A stretch of DNA of 64,000 bases from Roseitalea sp. (GTDB lineage Bacteria > Pseudomonadota > Alphaproteobacteria > Rhizobiales > Rhizobiaceae), in contig JAEPON010000002.1 of the NCBI GenBank assembly GCA_017642895.1, positions 366,956-430,955 of the forward strand. The letters run 5' to 3'. The translations under genes and the position numbers were made by a program. This document shows, one piece after another, positions 53,520 through 61,377 of this stretch; the stretch's first letter is position 1, and the number at the start of each line of letters is the position of its first letter. The notes under the pieces were generated by a model, which made no database searches, had not been told where the DNA came from, and was given only the letters and a program-made list of their open reading frames with translations.

Positions 53520-53547
53520 CTCGGGCTCTTCGGCCGACTCTCCCGAG
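53520..53547. terminator. Bidirectional hairpin between LysR and NmrA genes
   Basis: CTCGGG and CCCGAG form the outer stem and the centre contains the self-complementary TCGGCCGA. It lies in the 183-base convergent gap after the LysR gene; no T-run follows, so it is only a candidate. Confidence 0.35.
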
Positions 53548-53561
53548 CGAGCCAATGGCGA

Positions 53562-54452
53562 TCATCCGCCGGTCTGCCAGTGCATGATGTGATCGGCCAC
53601 TTGGACCAATTGAACATCGAAGGTCTTCTCGAGTGCATTTGTATCAATTGCCATCTCATCGCCACGCAGCTTTGCGATCGATCCGTAAAGGTCCGTCAGC
53701 GCGAACCCGGCGGCCGGATTGCCCAGCGCATCGCCGACGCGCTCGCCGAACTGCGCCGGTGTGATCGGATCGAACCGGACATCACGGCCGAGCCATCCCG
53801 AGACAAGCGCTGCGAGTTCAGGACCGGTTAGCGCATCGGGTGTTCCGATTTCAAAGTGGCGGCCCGCCAGATCGGGTCGCGCCATGGCCGCAACGGCAAT
53901 GCGGGCCTGATCCTGGTGTGATGTCCATTGCACCTTCAGATCGGCCGCAAATGGAGGGTAGTCCAGTATGCCCCTGTCCCGCAGGCTGGGCGCAAACATC
54001 GGGGGCAGCAGGTTTTCAAGGTAGAGCGCTGGTCGCAGAACAATCGTCGGGATACCGCTCGCCAACAGCCCCTTCATACCCGCCGTCCCGGCATCGACCA
54101 CGACGGACGATGGATACCGATCGCCGGTCGGCCCACCCGTCGTGAAGACCAGCAACGGCAGCGCGACCTGGTGGGCAGCGCCCAAGAAGGCGGCCATCCA
54201 CGTCTGGATGTCATCCGGGCCGGCGGGAATCGGCAGATGGAGGAAGGCCGCATCCACCCCGTCAAGCGCCGTGGCGATGGCATCTTTGTCGCCCAGCGCT
54301 GCGGTGAAGGGCTTGGCGTCGGGATGCATCTGGGAAACACGTTTTTTGTCCCGCGCAACCGCGCGGACGGTCATACCGCGCGCGCGTGCTTGCGCAACGA
54401 CGGGCGCGCCTTGCGCACCTGTAGCGCCAAAAACAGCGACGGTCTGGGTCAT
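53562..54452 (-). CDS. NmrA-family NAD(P)-binding protein (atypical SDR)
   Basis: 296 residues from the ATG at 54452, preceded by GGAG; a longer frame to 54509 crosses the regulatory palindrome. The N-terminal glycine motif VAVFGATGAQGAP binds NAD(P), and the rest matches NmrA/QOR2-type atypical SDRs. It lacks a clear YxxxK. These proteins are redox sensors or quinone/NADPH reductases. It is divergent from an HxlR regulator, a common pairing for quinone- or electrophile-responsive genes. Confidence 0.86.
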   Translation of the reverse strand: MTQTVAVFGATGAQGAPVVAQARARGMTVRAVARDKKRVSQMHPDAKPFTAALGDKDAIATALDGVDAAFLHLPIPAGPDDIQTWMAAFLGAAHQVALPLLVFTTGGPTGDRYPSSVVVDAGTAGMKGLLASGIPTIVLRPALYLENLLPPMFAPSLRDRGILDYPPFAADLKVQWTSHQDQARIAVAAMARPDLAGRHFEIGTPDALTGPELAALVSGWLGRDVRFDPITPAQFGERVGDALGNPAAGFALTDLYGSIAKLRGDEMAIDTNALEKTFDVQLVQVADHIMHWQTGG

Positions 54453-54509
54453 GTCGGCTCCGTTGGTTGCTTGCATGGAACGCGATATAAGAGCCTTCAC
54501 GACATGCAC

Positions 54510-54528
54510 CTACCTGCGCATGAGGTAG
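54510..54528. promoter_or_regulatory. Inverted repeat between NmrA and HxlR genes
   Basis: CTACCT (54510-54515) and AGGTAG (54523-54528) are perfect inverted arms separated by 7 bases in the 102-base divergent gap. It is the likely HxlR binding site controlling both genes. Confidence 0.55.
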
Positions 54529-54554
54529 CAACACACACCAATGTGAGTGGACCG

Positions 54555-54884
54555 ATGGACCAAGCACTTGCCCCCGCCTCCGAGAAGGACTGCGCCGTCG
54601 AGGTGACGGTGGCGGTCATTGGCGGCAAATGGAAGCCGATCCTCTTGTTTCACATGCTGTCGGGCGCCAAACGGTTTTCGGAGCTGAAACGGCTGGTGCC
54701 GCAGGCATCGGACCGAATGCTGACCCGATCCTTGCGCGAACTGGAGCAGGACAGGCTGATCACGCGGAGGGTGATTGCCGAAGTTCCGGTTCGGGTCGAG
54801 TATTCGCTGTCGGCCGATGGCGAGACGCTCATTCCCATTCTCAATGCCATGAGCGACTGGGGACGCAAGCGGACGGAAAGCTGA
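54555..54884 (+). CDS. HxlR-family transcriptional regulator
   Basis: 109 residues from the ATG at 54555, which gives the standard HxlR length; the open frame continues upstream but that part is antisense to the NmrA gene. The core KDCAVEVTVAVIGGKWKPIL, with the single N-terminal cysteine typical of redox-sensing members, and LTRSLRELEQDRLITRR match the family winged helix. It probably represses the divergent NmrA-type reductase and itself. Confidence 0.88.
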   Translation: MDQALAPASEKDCAVEVTVAVIGGKWKPILLFHMLSGAKRFSELKRLVPQASDRMLTRSLRELEQDRLITRRVIAEVPVRVEYSLSADGETLIPILNAMSDWGRKRTES

Positions 54885-55237
54885 CTTTGCCGACCGCAAG
54901 GTTCACCGGGGGTGCTCGTCAGACATTGAAAACCGCAACCCGGAGGGACGCAACCCGCATGATGGCGAAGGTGATGATGACGAAGACGAGCAGGCGATCT
55001 TGGCCGGTGTGTCAGCCGCCGGTACCGCTGAGATTGCTCCGGAGATGGCGGTCGTCAACCTGACGGTCCCGCGTGATACTGTCAGAACAACATTCATTTT
55101 GTTGATGGCTGAAGCCTGTTTCGGTCGACCGGCGTGAAGTCAGTGTGCCCGGGTCAAGAAAAAGGTCCGTGACAATGCTGCCGGCATGACTGCTTCATCG
55201 CAAACACCATCGGAACCGGTCGGCGCGAACCCGGCCG
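54885..55237. other. Gene-poor stretch with a start-less open frame
   Basis: No complete gene. A rightward frame stays open to a stop at 55135-55137 and encodes an acidic run (GEGDDDEDEQ) followed by a plausible globular tail ending MAEACFGRPA, but it has no start codon or ribosome site. It may be the decayed 3' end of a lost gene. Confidence 0.3.
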
Positions 55238-55459
55238 TCATTGCAGATCGACCTTTGTGTTCAGCCGCTTGGCAATCGCCAGGGCCAGAATTCTGCGCAC
55301 GCGATGAACCTCGAACGGCACGGCCATGTCAGCGTGGCGATGCCGAACCACGGTGCGGTCCGCGACCGTGATCGCATGCAGAATCTCGTCATTGGACAAT
55401 TGCGGATCGTCCGCCAAAATCGACGCAATTCGATTGATCTCCGAGAAATGAAAACACAT
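55238..55459 (-). CDS. Hypothetical protein
   Basis: 73 residues from an ATG at 55459 with AAGG nine bases upstream. The sequence has balanced composition and predicted helices (INRIASILADD, NDEILHAITVADRTV, VRRILALAIAKRLN). I recognise no family. It is isolated in a gene-poor stretch, so it could be a real small gene or a remnant. Confidence 0.35.
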   Translation of the reverse strand: MCFHFSEINRIASILADDPQLSNDEILHAITVADRTVVRHRHADMAVPFEVHRVRRILALAIAKRLNTKVDLQ

Positions 55460-55966
55460 CAGCCCGACCTTCAAGAGTACACCGGTCAATGGTCGCAAAC
55501 AGCATCGCAACCATTGTGGCGAAAACCTCTTCAGCAATGGCAGGATTAATGGACGCTTGTCGCGTTCGATGGCATTTGCGTCAAATTGCCGAAGCCGCCA
55601 TTAAGTTCTTGGTGATCAGGACGTTAAACCAATGCACCGTCTGAGGCGGCTGTGGATGAGACTCACGCCGAACGTGTAGGGCGAAAGGAGCGCAATCGCC
55701 TGAACTGGAAAAGGTCTCAACCCCAAATTGAACGTGTCTGAATTGTGACGGAATCAGCCTCCAAAAAGCGGCATGCCTGATCACGCAACGGCTGTTTCGT
55801 CGCCCTGTTCATCGACGGACAGAAATGGATTCCCGAGGCGTTCGGTGATCTCTGCGCGACACCGTATCTGGAACCTTTGCCGTCGATACGGACACAACAG
55901 AGCAGATGTTCGAGATCGCGCTGGGCACGGAGGCGTAGGGCATTGCCGACCGGCTTGGGCGATGAA
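55460..55966. other. Gap with possible coding remnants
   Basis: No intact gene. Just before the Crp/Fnr gene a rightward frame reads ...DTVSGTFAVDTDTTEQMFEI and stops at about 55939, with an upstream frame reading FIDGQKWIPEAFGDL in another register. These look like pieces of broken genes but neither family is recognised. Confidence 0.25.
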
Positions 55967-56719
55967 TCAAATGCTGAACTCAGCCAGATGTTCGGGGTTG
56001 AACTCGGCCATTGCCGACAGCGCATCGATGTTGTTGAGGCGGATGGAATCACGGTGCAAGGTGACCAGCCCCTTCTTGCGCAAGCCCATCAGGGATCGAT
56101 TTATGTGAACCAGGCTCAGGCCGAGCGTGTCGGCCAGGTCGGTTTGGGTCATCGGCATATCCAGCAAGTCGCCCTCGTTCTTCCCTATCAATTCCAGCCG
56201 GTGCCAAAGCTCAAGCAGCAGATGGGCGAGCCGCTGCTGCGCGCCGAGCCGCCCAAGGCGCACGGCTTGATCTCCCAGAATGGCGAATTCGCGGGCGGTG
56301 CACCAACTCAGCCCGGCCGCCAGGATCGGGTATTTCTGCGAGATCTCCAACATGCGCCTCGGATCGACGGCTGCCAGTCTGACCCGCGTCAGTGCCGCCG
56401 CGCTATAGGTGGCCTTGGCGCGGAAATTGACGTGCAACCCCAGAATGTCACCCGGCAGCGCGTAGCTGAGTATCTGGCGGCGGCCGCTCGGCAGGAGGCA
56501 GTACCGGATCGCCCAGCCGTTCAGGACGACGAACGTGGTGCGAAAATCCGCACCATCCTCGATGAAGTCCTGGCCTTTTTCAGCCTCCAGAACGTTGTTC
56601 TGCAGGCCCTCCATGAACGCGATTTCTTCTTCGGACATCAGGCACAGCGCGCCAAGCTTGCGAACCAGTGCGCTGGCGGCTTCGACTGGCTGCAGATCGG
56701 CGATCAGTCCGCTTGACAT
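55967..56719 (-). CDS. Crp/Fnr-family transcriptional regulator
   Basis: 250 residues. A cyclic-nucleotide-binding-like barrel (AIRYCLLPSGRRQILSYALP, PGDILGLHVNF) is followed by a C-terminal helix-turn-helix (TQTDLADTLGLSLVHINRSL). It lacks the N-terminal cysteine cluster of oxygen-sensing FNR, so the signal may be a small ligand, redox state or NO. A palindromic TTAAC-N4-GTTAA box lies 45 bases upstream, which suggests autoregulation. The neighbouring small metal-binding-type proteins hint at a shared stress theme. Confidence 0.9.
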   Translation of the reverse strand: MSSGLIADLQPVEAASALVRKLGALCLMSEEEIAFMEGLQNNVLEAEKGQDFIEDGADFRTTFVVLNGWAIRYCLLPSGRRQILSYALPGDILGLHVNFRAKATYSAAALTRVRLAAVDPRRMLEISQKYPILAAGLSWCTAREFAILGDQAVRLGRLGAQQRLAHLLLELWHRLELIGKNEGDLLDMPMTQTDLADTLGLSLVHINRSLMGLRKKGLVTLHRDSIRLNNIDALSAMAEFNPEHLAEFSI

Positions 56720-56763
56720 GGTGATGACGTTACCAGGGAGTTCATTTTATGTTCTTTGTCAGC

Positions 56764-56777
56764 TTAACATAGGTTAA
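56764..56777. promoter_or_regulatory. FNR/DNR-like box upstream of the Crp/Fnr gene
   Basis: TTAACATAGGTTAA is a perfect TTAAC-N4-GTTAA inverted repeat, the layout of Crp/Fnr-family sites. On the leftward strand TAAAAT follows at -10-like distance before the gene start at 56719. Confidence 0.55.
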
Positions 56778-56809
56778 AGCGGTGCCACAGTCTCGGCGAT
56801 GACCGTTTT

Positions 56810-57058
56810 TTGGAACCAACAAGCATTCGCCGAACTCGCACTCCATATGTTGATCCAACGCGGGAGCGGACGGTCGAGCGCTTTCGTGTACACGATGGCG
56901 TCAAACCAAAAGAAGCAGTGAGGACAACGGGAACACTCCCGTTCGGCGCTCGGTTGCGTTTGCCGGCACATGGCCGGCCGACCGAATTGTGCCGGGCCTG
57001 TCCGACTTGCGGCGAAGCCACCTCCCTCGAAGACATCAAAATGGAGTCGCTGTTATGA
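56810..57058 (+). CDS. Hypothetical small protein with CxxCxxC motif
   Basis: 82 residues, divergent from the Crp/Fnr gene. The C-terminal third has ELCRACPTCGE, a possible metal ligand set, followed by a coding-like tail (ATSLEDIKMESLL). No ribosome site is clear, and a 40-residue open frame (56799-56921) in another register competes with it. It is a tentative gene. Confidence 0.25.
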   Translation: MEPTSIRRTRTPYVDPTRERTVERFRVHDGVKPKEAVRTTGTLPFGARLRLPAHGRPTELCRACPTCGEATSLEDIKMESLL

Positions 57059-57298
57059 TCCCGTCTCGACAAACACGCAGTCGGGCGGATCCGCCTCATT
57101 CGGACCAAGGTTTGGATCATAGCGAAAGCGCGTTACGCAATAAGGACACAGGATCGTGTCGCTGGCGCCCATGTCGAGATAGACATGCGGATGATCCTGC
57201 GGAGGCGACTCGCCAGCGCATCGGAACTCCCTGACGCCGATCCTGACCTCGGGGATTCCGCGATCGTTCTTGAAGGTCGCGCCGCGCTCAGCGGTCAT
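57053..57298 (-). CDS. Zinc-finger domain protein (zf-CHCC/NDUFS6 type)
   Basis: 81 residues from the ATG at 57298; an ATG six codons earlier is also possible. The pattern REFRCAGE, a histidine in DHPHVYLDM and LCPYC gives the C-H-C-C zinc-ribbon of the NDUFS6-like family found in many alphaproteobacteria. It overlaps the upstream 67-residue gene by 11 bases and is the last member of the MarR-led operon. Confidence 0.8.
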   Translation of the reverse strand: MTAERGATFKNDRGIPEVRIGVREFRCAGESPPQDHPHVYLDMGASDTILCPYCVTRFRYDPNLGPNEADPPDCVFVETGS

Positions 57299-57491
57299 GG
57301 CGCCGGGCCAGCTCATTCTCGATCATGGCGATTTCGGCATGCTGATTGTCGAGTGAGCGTTCGGTGAGCATGCCGCTGTCGATCAACGCTTCCAGTTCGG
57401 TGCGCTTTTTGCGCAGTTCGGCGGTCGAAAATCGCTGATAGGCATTGTCTCGCAAGGTTCGGTCCATGAGGCGGTTCCGCGCGTCATCCAT
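57288..57491 (-). CDS. Small helical protein of unknown function
   Basis: 67 residues from the ATG at 57491, which overlaps the stop of the upstream gene by 8 bases. The sequence is almost all charged amphipathic helix (FSTAELRKKRTELEALID, HAEIAMIENELARRHDR), consistent with a short coiled coil. No family was recognised. The gene overlaps on both sides support it as real. Confidence 0.6.
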   Translation of the reverse strand: MDDARNRLMDRTLRDNAYQRFSTAELRKKRTELEALIDSGMLTERSLDNQHAEIAMIENELARRHDR

Positions 57492-57900
57492 GGTGGGCCG
57501 GGCGCGCTTGCTCTTCCACGGGCGTGCCCCAGAAGGCGACCGCCTCGGCCGATGCCCGGTGATGAAACGCGATCGCCTCGGGCCCATCGGGCAGGCCATC
57601 AAAAGATCCCAGGGCATGCGCCGTCTCGAAGAATCCCGGCGCTGGCAGGCCGCGGCGACGGGCGCTGATCACCAGTGCGGCGATGAAGGGATGTCCGTTG
57701 GCCGCATCCTCGGCCATCAAGGCTTCCAGCGCTTCGGTCACCCGATGGATCCGGTTTGGCGGCTGCACGTCCAACGCGTCCGCCAACATGGCGTAGGTGA
57801 CCGATTGCGCCCTTGCCGCCAATCCGATGAGATGCGCGCGCATGCGCAAGGACAAGGCACCGGCGCCCACATCGTCCGCCTGCGCAACTGCCTTGATCAT
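57484..57900 (-). CDS. Hypothetical protein with winged-helix-like N terminus
   Basis: 138 residues, overlapping the DUF6522 gene by 4 bases (ATGA). The N-terminal part (SVTYAMLADALDVQPPNRIH) resembles a winged-helix or alkyltransferase-like DNA-binding segment, but no PCHR motif follows, so it is not an active alkyltransferase. The C-terminal part (FETAHALGSFDG, AFHHRASAEAVAFWG) is unrecognised. It is part of the MarR-led operon. Confidence 0.6.
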   Translation of the reverse strand: MIKAVAQADDVGAGALSLRMRAHLIGLAARAQSVTYAMLADALDVQPPNRIHRVTEALEALMAEDAANGHPFIAALVISARRRGLPAPGFFETAHALGSFDGLPDGPEAIAFHHRASAEAVAFWGTPVEEQARPAHHG

Positions 57901-58205
57901 GGGGCTCGTTGGGCGTCGCGGCCCTCCGCCACCTGTGCTGTGTTCGGTTCGACGTTCCGTTCGTCGACCAGCGTGCCATCGGCCAGCCGCACGATCCGCC
58001 AGATGCGTTCGCCATGGCGAAAGGTGAGACGCAGGCGGCCGTCGTCTTCGGCGATCCCGGTTTCGGCGACCGACACCACGCGGCCCTCGGCCATTTCCTG
58101 GCGCAAGGCATCGACGGTCAGGCCGAGCCCGTCTGCGATCGCCTCCGCGTCAACAGTGACCTGGCTGTTATGCACGCTGATCGTGTCAGGCGGCAGAGAA
58201 GACAT
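57897..58205 (-). CDS. DUF6522-family protein
   Basis: 102 residues from the ATG at 58205, one base after the MarR stop. The layout QVTVDAEAIADGLGLTVDAL, a middle EDDGRLRLTFRHGERIWRI and a short tail matches DUF6522, a small family of unknown function seen in alphaproteobacteria. Tight spacing and 4-base overlap with the following gene place it firmly in the operon. Confidence 0.68.
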   Translation of the reverse strand: MSSLPPDTISVHNSQVTVDAEAIADGLGLTVDALRQEMAEGRVVSVAETGIAEDDGRLRLTFRHGERIWRIVRLADGTLVDERNVEPNTAQVAEGRDAQRAP

Positions 58206-58206
58206 G

Positions 58207-58845
58207 TCATGCCGGTCCCATGTCCGGACGCGCCCGCGTGCCACCGTCATTGGTTGCATAGTTGATGCAGAGTTCTTCCAGCTCGTCTTCGACCAGCGGC
58301 TGGTCGACGAAGCCGCAGGCATAGGGCGGCAGCTCGTCGCGGCAGCAGCCGTCACCTTCAAAATACCGGCAGCCCCTGCATATCCCGAACACGGGCCCAC
58401 CCTTGGCGGCGGCGACATTCGCCTGCATCTGCCGCAGCGTCGTTGCAAAAGCGCCGCGAACGCCTGGGGGCAAGGCGTCCGCGGCTTCGACCAGGGCAGC
58501 CATCGGGTCCTTGGAGGCAATGGTCCTGGCCATTTCGGTCGGATCGAGCCGCACGCTGCGGCCATCGTCCGGCGATCGTGTTTGAACGAGGTAGCCCCGC
58601 GCGATCAGGTTCTTGATGACCTGCGACGCCGTTCCGCGCGTGGTGCCGTGAAACGCCGCAAAGCCGGAAGGTGTCCGCGAGAAGCGATTGGCATGGGTGA
58701 AATAGCGCAACGCCGCCCATTGCACGGGCGTCAGGCCCGTCGCCTGGCCATCGCCGCCGGCAATGCGCCCCAGATGGGCGATCAACTCTGCGATGACTCG
58801 ACTGTTCATGTCAGGGTGATCCGTTGAGAATTCGGATATTGGCAA
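58207..58845 (-). CDS. MarR-family regulator with C-terminal cysteine cluster
   Basis: 212 residues from the ATG at 58845; an in-frame ATG at 58809 is an alternative. The winged helix (TPVQWAALRYFTHANRFSRT, TTRGTASQVIKNLIARGYLV) is MarR-like. A C-terminal tail carries six cysteines: C156, C159 (GICRGCRYF), C167-C168, C177 and C193. This spacing suggests a bound zinc or iron-sulfur centre. It heads a five-gene operon of small proteins and has a 9-base inverted repeat just upstream. It is probably a redox- or metal-responsive autorepressor; the signal is not known. Confidence 0.85.
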   Translation of the reverse strand: MPISEFSTDHPDMNSRVIAELIAHLGRIAGGDGQATGLTPVQWAALRYFTHANRFSRTPSGFAAFHGTTRGTASQVIKNLIARGYLVQTRSPDDGRSVRLDPTEMARTIASKDPMAALVEAADALPPGVRGAFATTLRQMQANVAAAKGGPVFGICRGCRYFEGDGCCRDELPPYACGFVDQPLVEDELEELCINYATNDGGTRARPDMGPA

Positions 58846-58857
58846 GATAGTAGCGAC

Positions 58858-58889
58858 TCGAAATCAGTTAGGCAAGGATTTGATTTCGA
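58858..58889. promoter_or_regulatory. Inverted repeat upstream of the MarR operon
   Basis: TCGAAATCA (58858-58866) and TGATTTCGA (58881-58889) are perfect 9-base inverted arms with 14 bases between, so the centres lie about two helical turns apart. Starting 13 bases before the MarR start codon, it is the likely operator. Confidence 0.65.
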
Positions 58890-58896
58890 TTCCAAA

Positions 58897-59004
58897 CTAA
58901 ATGGTATGGTCGTTCATCCGAACGACGAAAATGGCAAAGACCAGCGCGCCGGCACCCAAGAGAGCAAAGACGGCATCGCGCTGCCTCGTCACCGGTGGGT
59001 TCAT
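58897..59004 (-). CDS. Possible small membrane protein
   Basis: 35 residues from an ATG at 59004. A short charged N terminus precedes one hydrophobic helix (AVFALLGAGALVFAIFVV) and a polar tail. It sits directly upstream of the MarR operator. There is no strong ribosome site and no family, but the single membrane segment is typical of real small proteins. Confidence 0.3.
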   Translation of the reverse strand: MNPPVTRQRDAVFALLGAGALVFAIFVVRMNDHTI

Positions 59005-59322
59005 GACAGTTCGCTTGGCGCGGGGCGCGGCAGAACAGGATTAGACCCGCCGAAACAGGACAGAGGTGGTGAAAAAGCCGGGCAGCCGCGCGACACCGTT
59101 GCCGACAAAACGCAATGGGTTCCGCTGCTGGCGGCGACCACGAACAGGTCGCGCCTCGCCGGGAACAGTGTTTCCGGCGGGCCGACGATCAGCGTCGACA
59201 GATCGTCGGTCTCGACGCGCCGATGGTCGCGATGGGAATCAAGCGCGGCCAGCGCGCCGGCGATGATGCCGGCAAATCGTCGGACACGGGATATAATGAT
59301 GGGTGTGCGCCCGAAAACAATG
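59005..59322. other. Gap between the ABC exporter and the MarR operon
   Basis: No supported gene. On the leftward strand two overlapping frames stay open without good starts, one ending LPGFFTTSVLFRRV near 59041. They may be remnants of a frameshifted gene. Confidence 0.3.
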
Positions 59323-61167
59323 TCACGCGGCGATATAGCCGCCGGTCTGCCGCTTCCAGAGGCGGGCGTACAGGCCGTCGCGTTCGATCAGGGCATCGGG
59401 CGTTCCGCTCTCGGCAATTTGTCCGTTGTCCATGACGACGATCCGGTCGAGCGCGGCGATGGTCGACAGCCGGTGGGCGATCGCCAGCACGGTCTTGCCC
59501 GCCATCAGGTCGGCCAGCTTGGCCTGGATCGCGGCCTCGGCTTCTGAGTCGAGCGACGATGTCGCCTCGTCAAGCACCAAGATCGGCGCGTTCTTGAGCA
59601 TGACGCGAGCGATGGCGATGCGCTGGCGCTGACCGCCCGACAGCTTGATGCCGCGCTCGCCGACATGGGCGTCATAGCCGGCGCGGCCCTCACCATCGCG
59701 CAAATCGGCGATGAAGCCATGAGCTTCGGCCATCCGCGCGGCGGTGATGACATCCTCCATCGGCGCATCGGACCGGCCATAGCGGATATTGTCCAGCACC
59801 GAGCGATTGAGCAGCGCCACGTCCTGGGTGATGACGCCGATCTGCGCGCGCAGGCTCTCCTGGGTGACATGACGCACGTCCTGCCCGTCGATGCGCACCG
59901 CGCCGCCCTCGACATCGTAAAGCCGCAGGAGCAGGCTCACCAGGGTCGATTTGCCAGCGCCGGACAGGCCGACCAGCCCGACCTTCTCGCCCGGTTCAAT
60001 CGCCAGTGACAGATCATCGATGACGGTCTTGCCCTGCTTGTAGCCAAAGCGCAGGCGGTCAAAGGCGATCGCGCCCTCGGTGATGATCAGCGGCTTGGCG
60101 CCCGGGCGGTCGGTGATCGTCGGCGGCGTGGTCAGCACCGGCATCGCGTCGCGCACCGTTCCGAGCGCCTCGGCGATGCCCTGACCGAGCCCGATGAAGG
60201 CCGTGGCGCTGTTGGACAAGATACGCACCACCGCTGCGGCCGCAACGAAAGCGCCAACCGAGACGAACCCGGCGATCAGACCCCAAATCCCGATGGCAAA
60301 AATCGACATAGTCAGCGCGACATTGAGCATGTGGATCGCCGTTTCGGTGCTCACGAAGGTGCGACGCTGCCGGTGCTCGGTGTCGACGGATTCAGCGATC
60401 ACGTCCCGGATCGCGCCGGCTTCGGAATCCTCGGCGGCAAACAGCTTGACCATGCGGATGTTGCCATAGACATCGGTCATGGCCCCGGTCGCCCGGCTCT
60501 GCACTTCCGCGACCTCCTCGGATCGGCGCGTATAGACCGGGATCGCCCACCAGGCGATGAGCATGTTGCCGATGATCCAGACGAAAACCGGAACGGCGAG
60601 CGGCCATGACAAAGCCGCCAGCAACGCGACCGCGCCGAGAAACTGCACGGCGAAATACGGCCCGTATTCAAAGCTGTAGAGAAGGGAATGCTGCACCGAC
60701 GACGTGACCTGCGCGATGCGCGAGGCGACCTGGCCGGCGAACAGATCGTCGAAAAAGCCAACGTCCTGCTGCTCGACGGCCTTGTGACCCTGCCATCGCA
60801 AGGCAGCCGGAAAGCCGACCGAAACGGCCTGGCTCATCAGCGCGTCCATGGTGAATTTGACAAGCGGTTCGACGACGACCACCAGAATCGCAAGGGCAGC
60901 CAGCAATGGCCAATGCGTTTCGACAAAGACGGCCGCGCCATTGGCGACGACGCCATCGACGATGAAAGCCACCGCCCAGACCACGACAAGACCGATGCCA
61001 CTGACCGCCGCCGTCGACAGCGCAACGAGCACAAGCAGCCACCGGAACATCCAGGCGAAATGCCCGATCAGCCGCACCGGTCCTTCCGCCGGCAAGGGTC
61101 GGACGGGCAGGTCGAGCGGCTTAACCAACCGTTCGAACGGGCCGTAGATTCGATCGGACAGGGACAT
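59323..61167 (-). CDS. ABC exporter half-transporter (MsbA-like, fused membrane and ATPase domains)
   Basis: 614 residues: an N-terminal six-helix exporter domain (residues about 30-340) and a C-terminal ATPase. Walker A is GLSGAGKST, the signature [14 protein letters not shown], Walker B ILVLDEATSSLD and the H-loop AIAHRLST. It would form a homodimer that exports a lipid, peptide or drug. The substrate is unknown. It stands alone, with no accessory membrane-fusion gene nearby. Confidence 0.92.
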   Translation of the reverse strand: MSLSDRIYGPFERLVKPLDLPVRPLPAEGPVRLIGHFAWMFRWLLVLVALSTAAVSGIGLVVVWAVAFIVDGVVANGAAVFVETHWPLLAALAILVVVVEPLVKFTMDALMSQAVSVGFPAALRWQGHKAVEQQDVGFFDDLFAGQVASRIAQVTSSVQHSLLYSFEYGPYFAVQFLGAVALLAALSWPLAVPVFVWIIGNMLIAWWAIPVYTRRSEEVAEVQSRATGAMTDVYGNIRMVKLFAAEDSEAGAIRDVIAESVDTEHRQRRTFVSTETAIHMLNVALTMSIFAIGIWGLIAGFVSVGAFVAAAAVVRILSNSATAFIGLGQGIAEALGTVRDAMPVLTTPPTITDRPGAKPLIITEGAIAFDRLRFGYKQGKTVIDDLSLAIEPGEKVGLVGLSGAGKSTLVSLLLRLYDVEGGAVRIDGQDVRHVTQESLRAQIGVITQDVALLNRSVLDNIRYGRSDAPMEDVITAARMAEAHGFIADLRDGEGRAGYDAHVGERGIKLSGGQRQRIAIARVMLKNAPILVLDEATSSLDSEAEAAIQAKLADLMAGKTVLAIAHRLSTIAALDRIVVMDNGQIAESGTPDALIERDGLYARLWKRQTGGYIAA

Positions 61168-61377
61168 GGACGCGCTTCACGCTGGCAATGGCGAACCGCT
61201 CGTCAAACACGGCCATGTGGCGACAGTAAAGCCAAAGCAAAACGAGACGGCGAAAGATACGAACATCACCGCACTGCCCGACTTTTGTGATGACTCAACG
61301 TAACCGGCCAGCGGGTTCATGTTCAGAGCCAGAACCGGCTGCACCGATTGACGGCGCGCTTCGACGGCGGCGGTGGA

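Noticed and set aside
53928..54554. Long N-terminal extension of the HxlR frame
   Set aside because: It is antisense to the NmrA gene; HxlR proteins are about 110 residues, matching the start at 54555.
58906..59547. Rightward 213-codon frame overlapping the ABC exporter end
   Set aside because: Low-complexity and antisense to the exporter's conserved C terminus.
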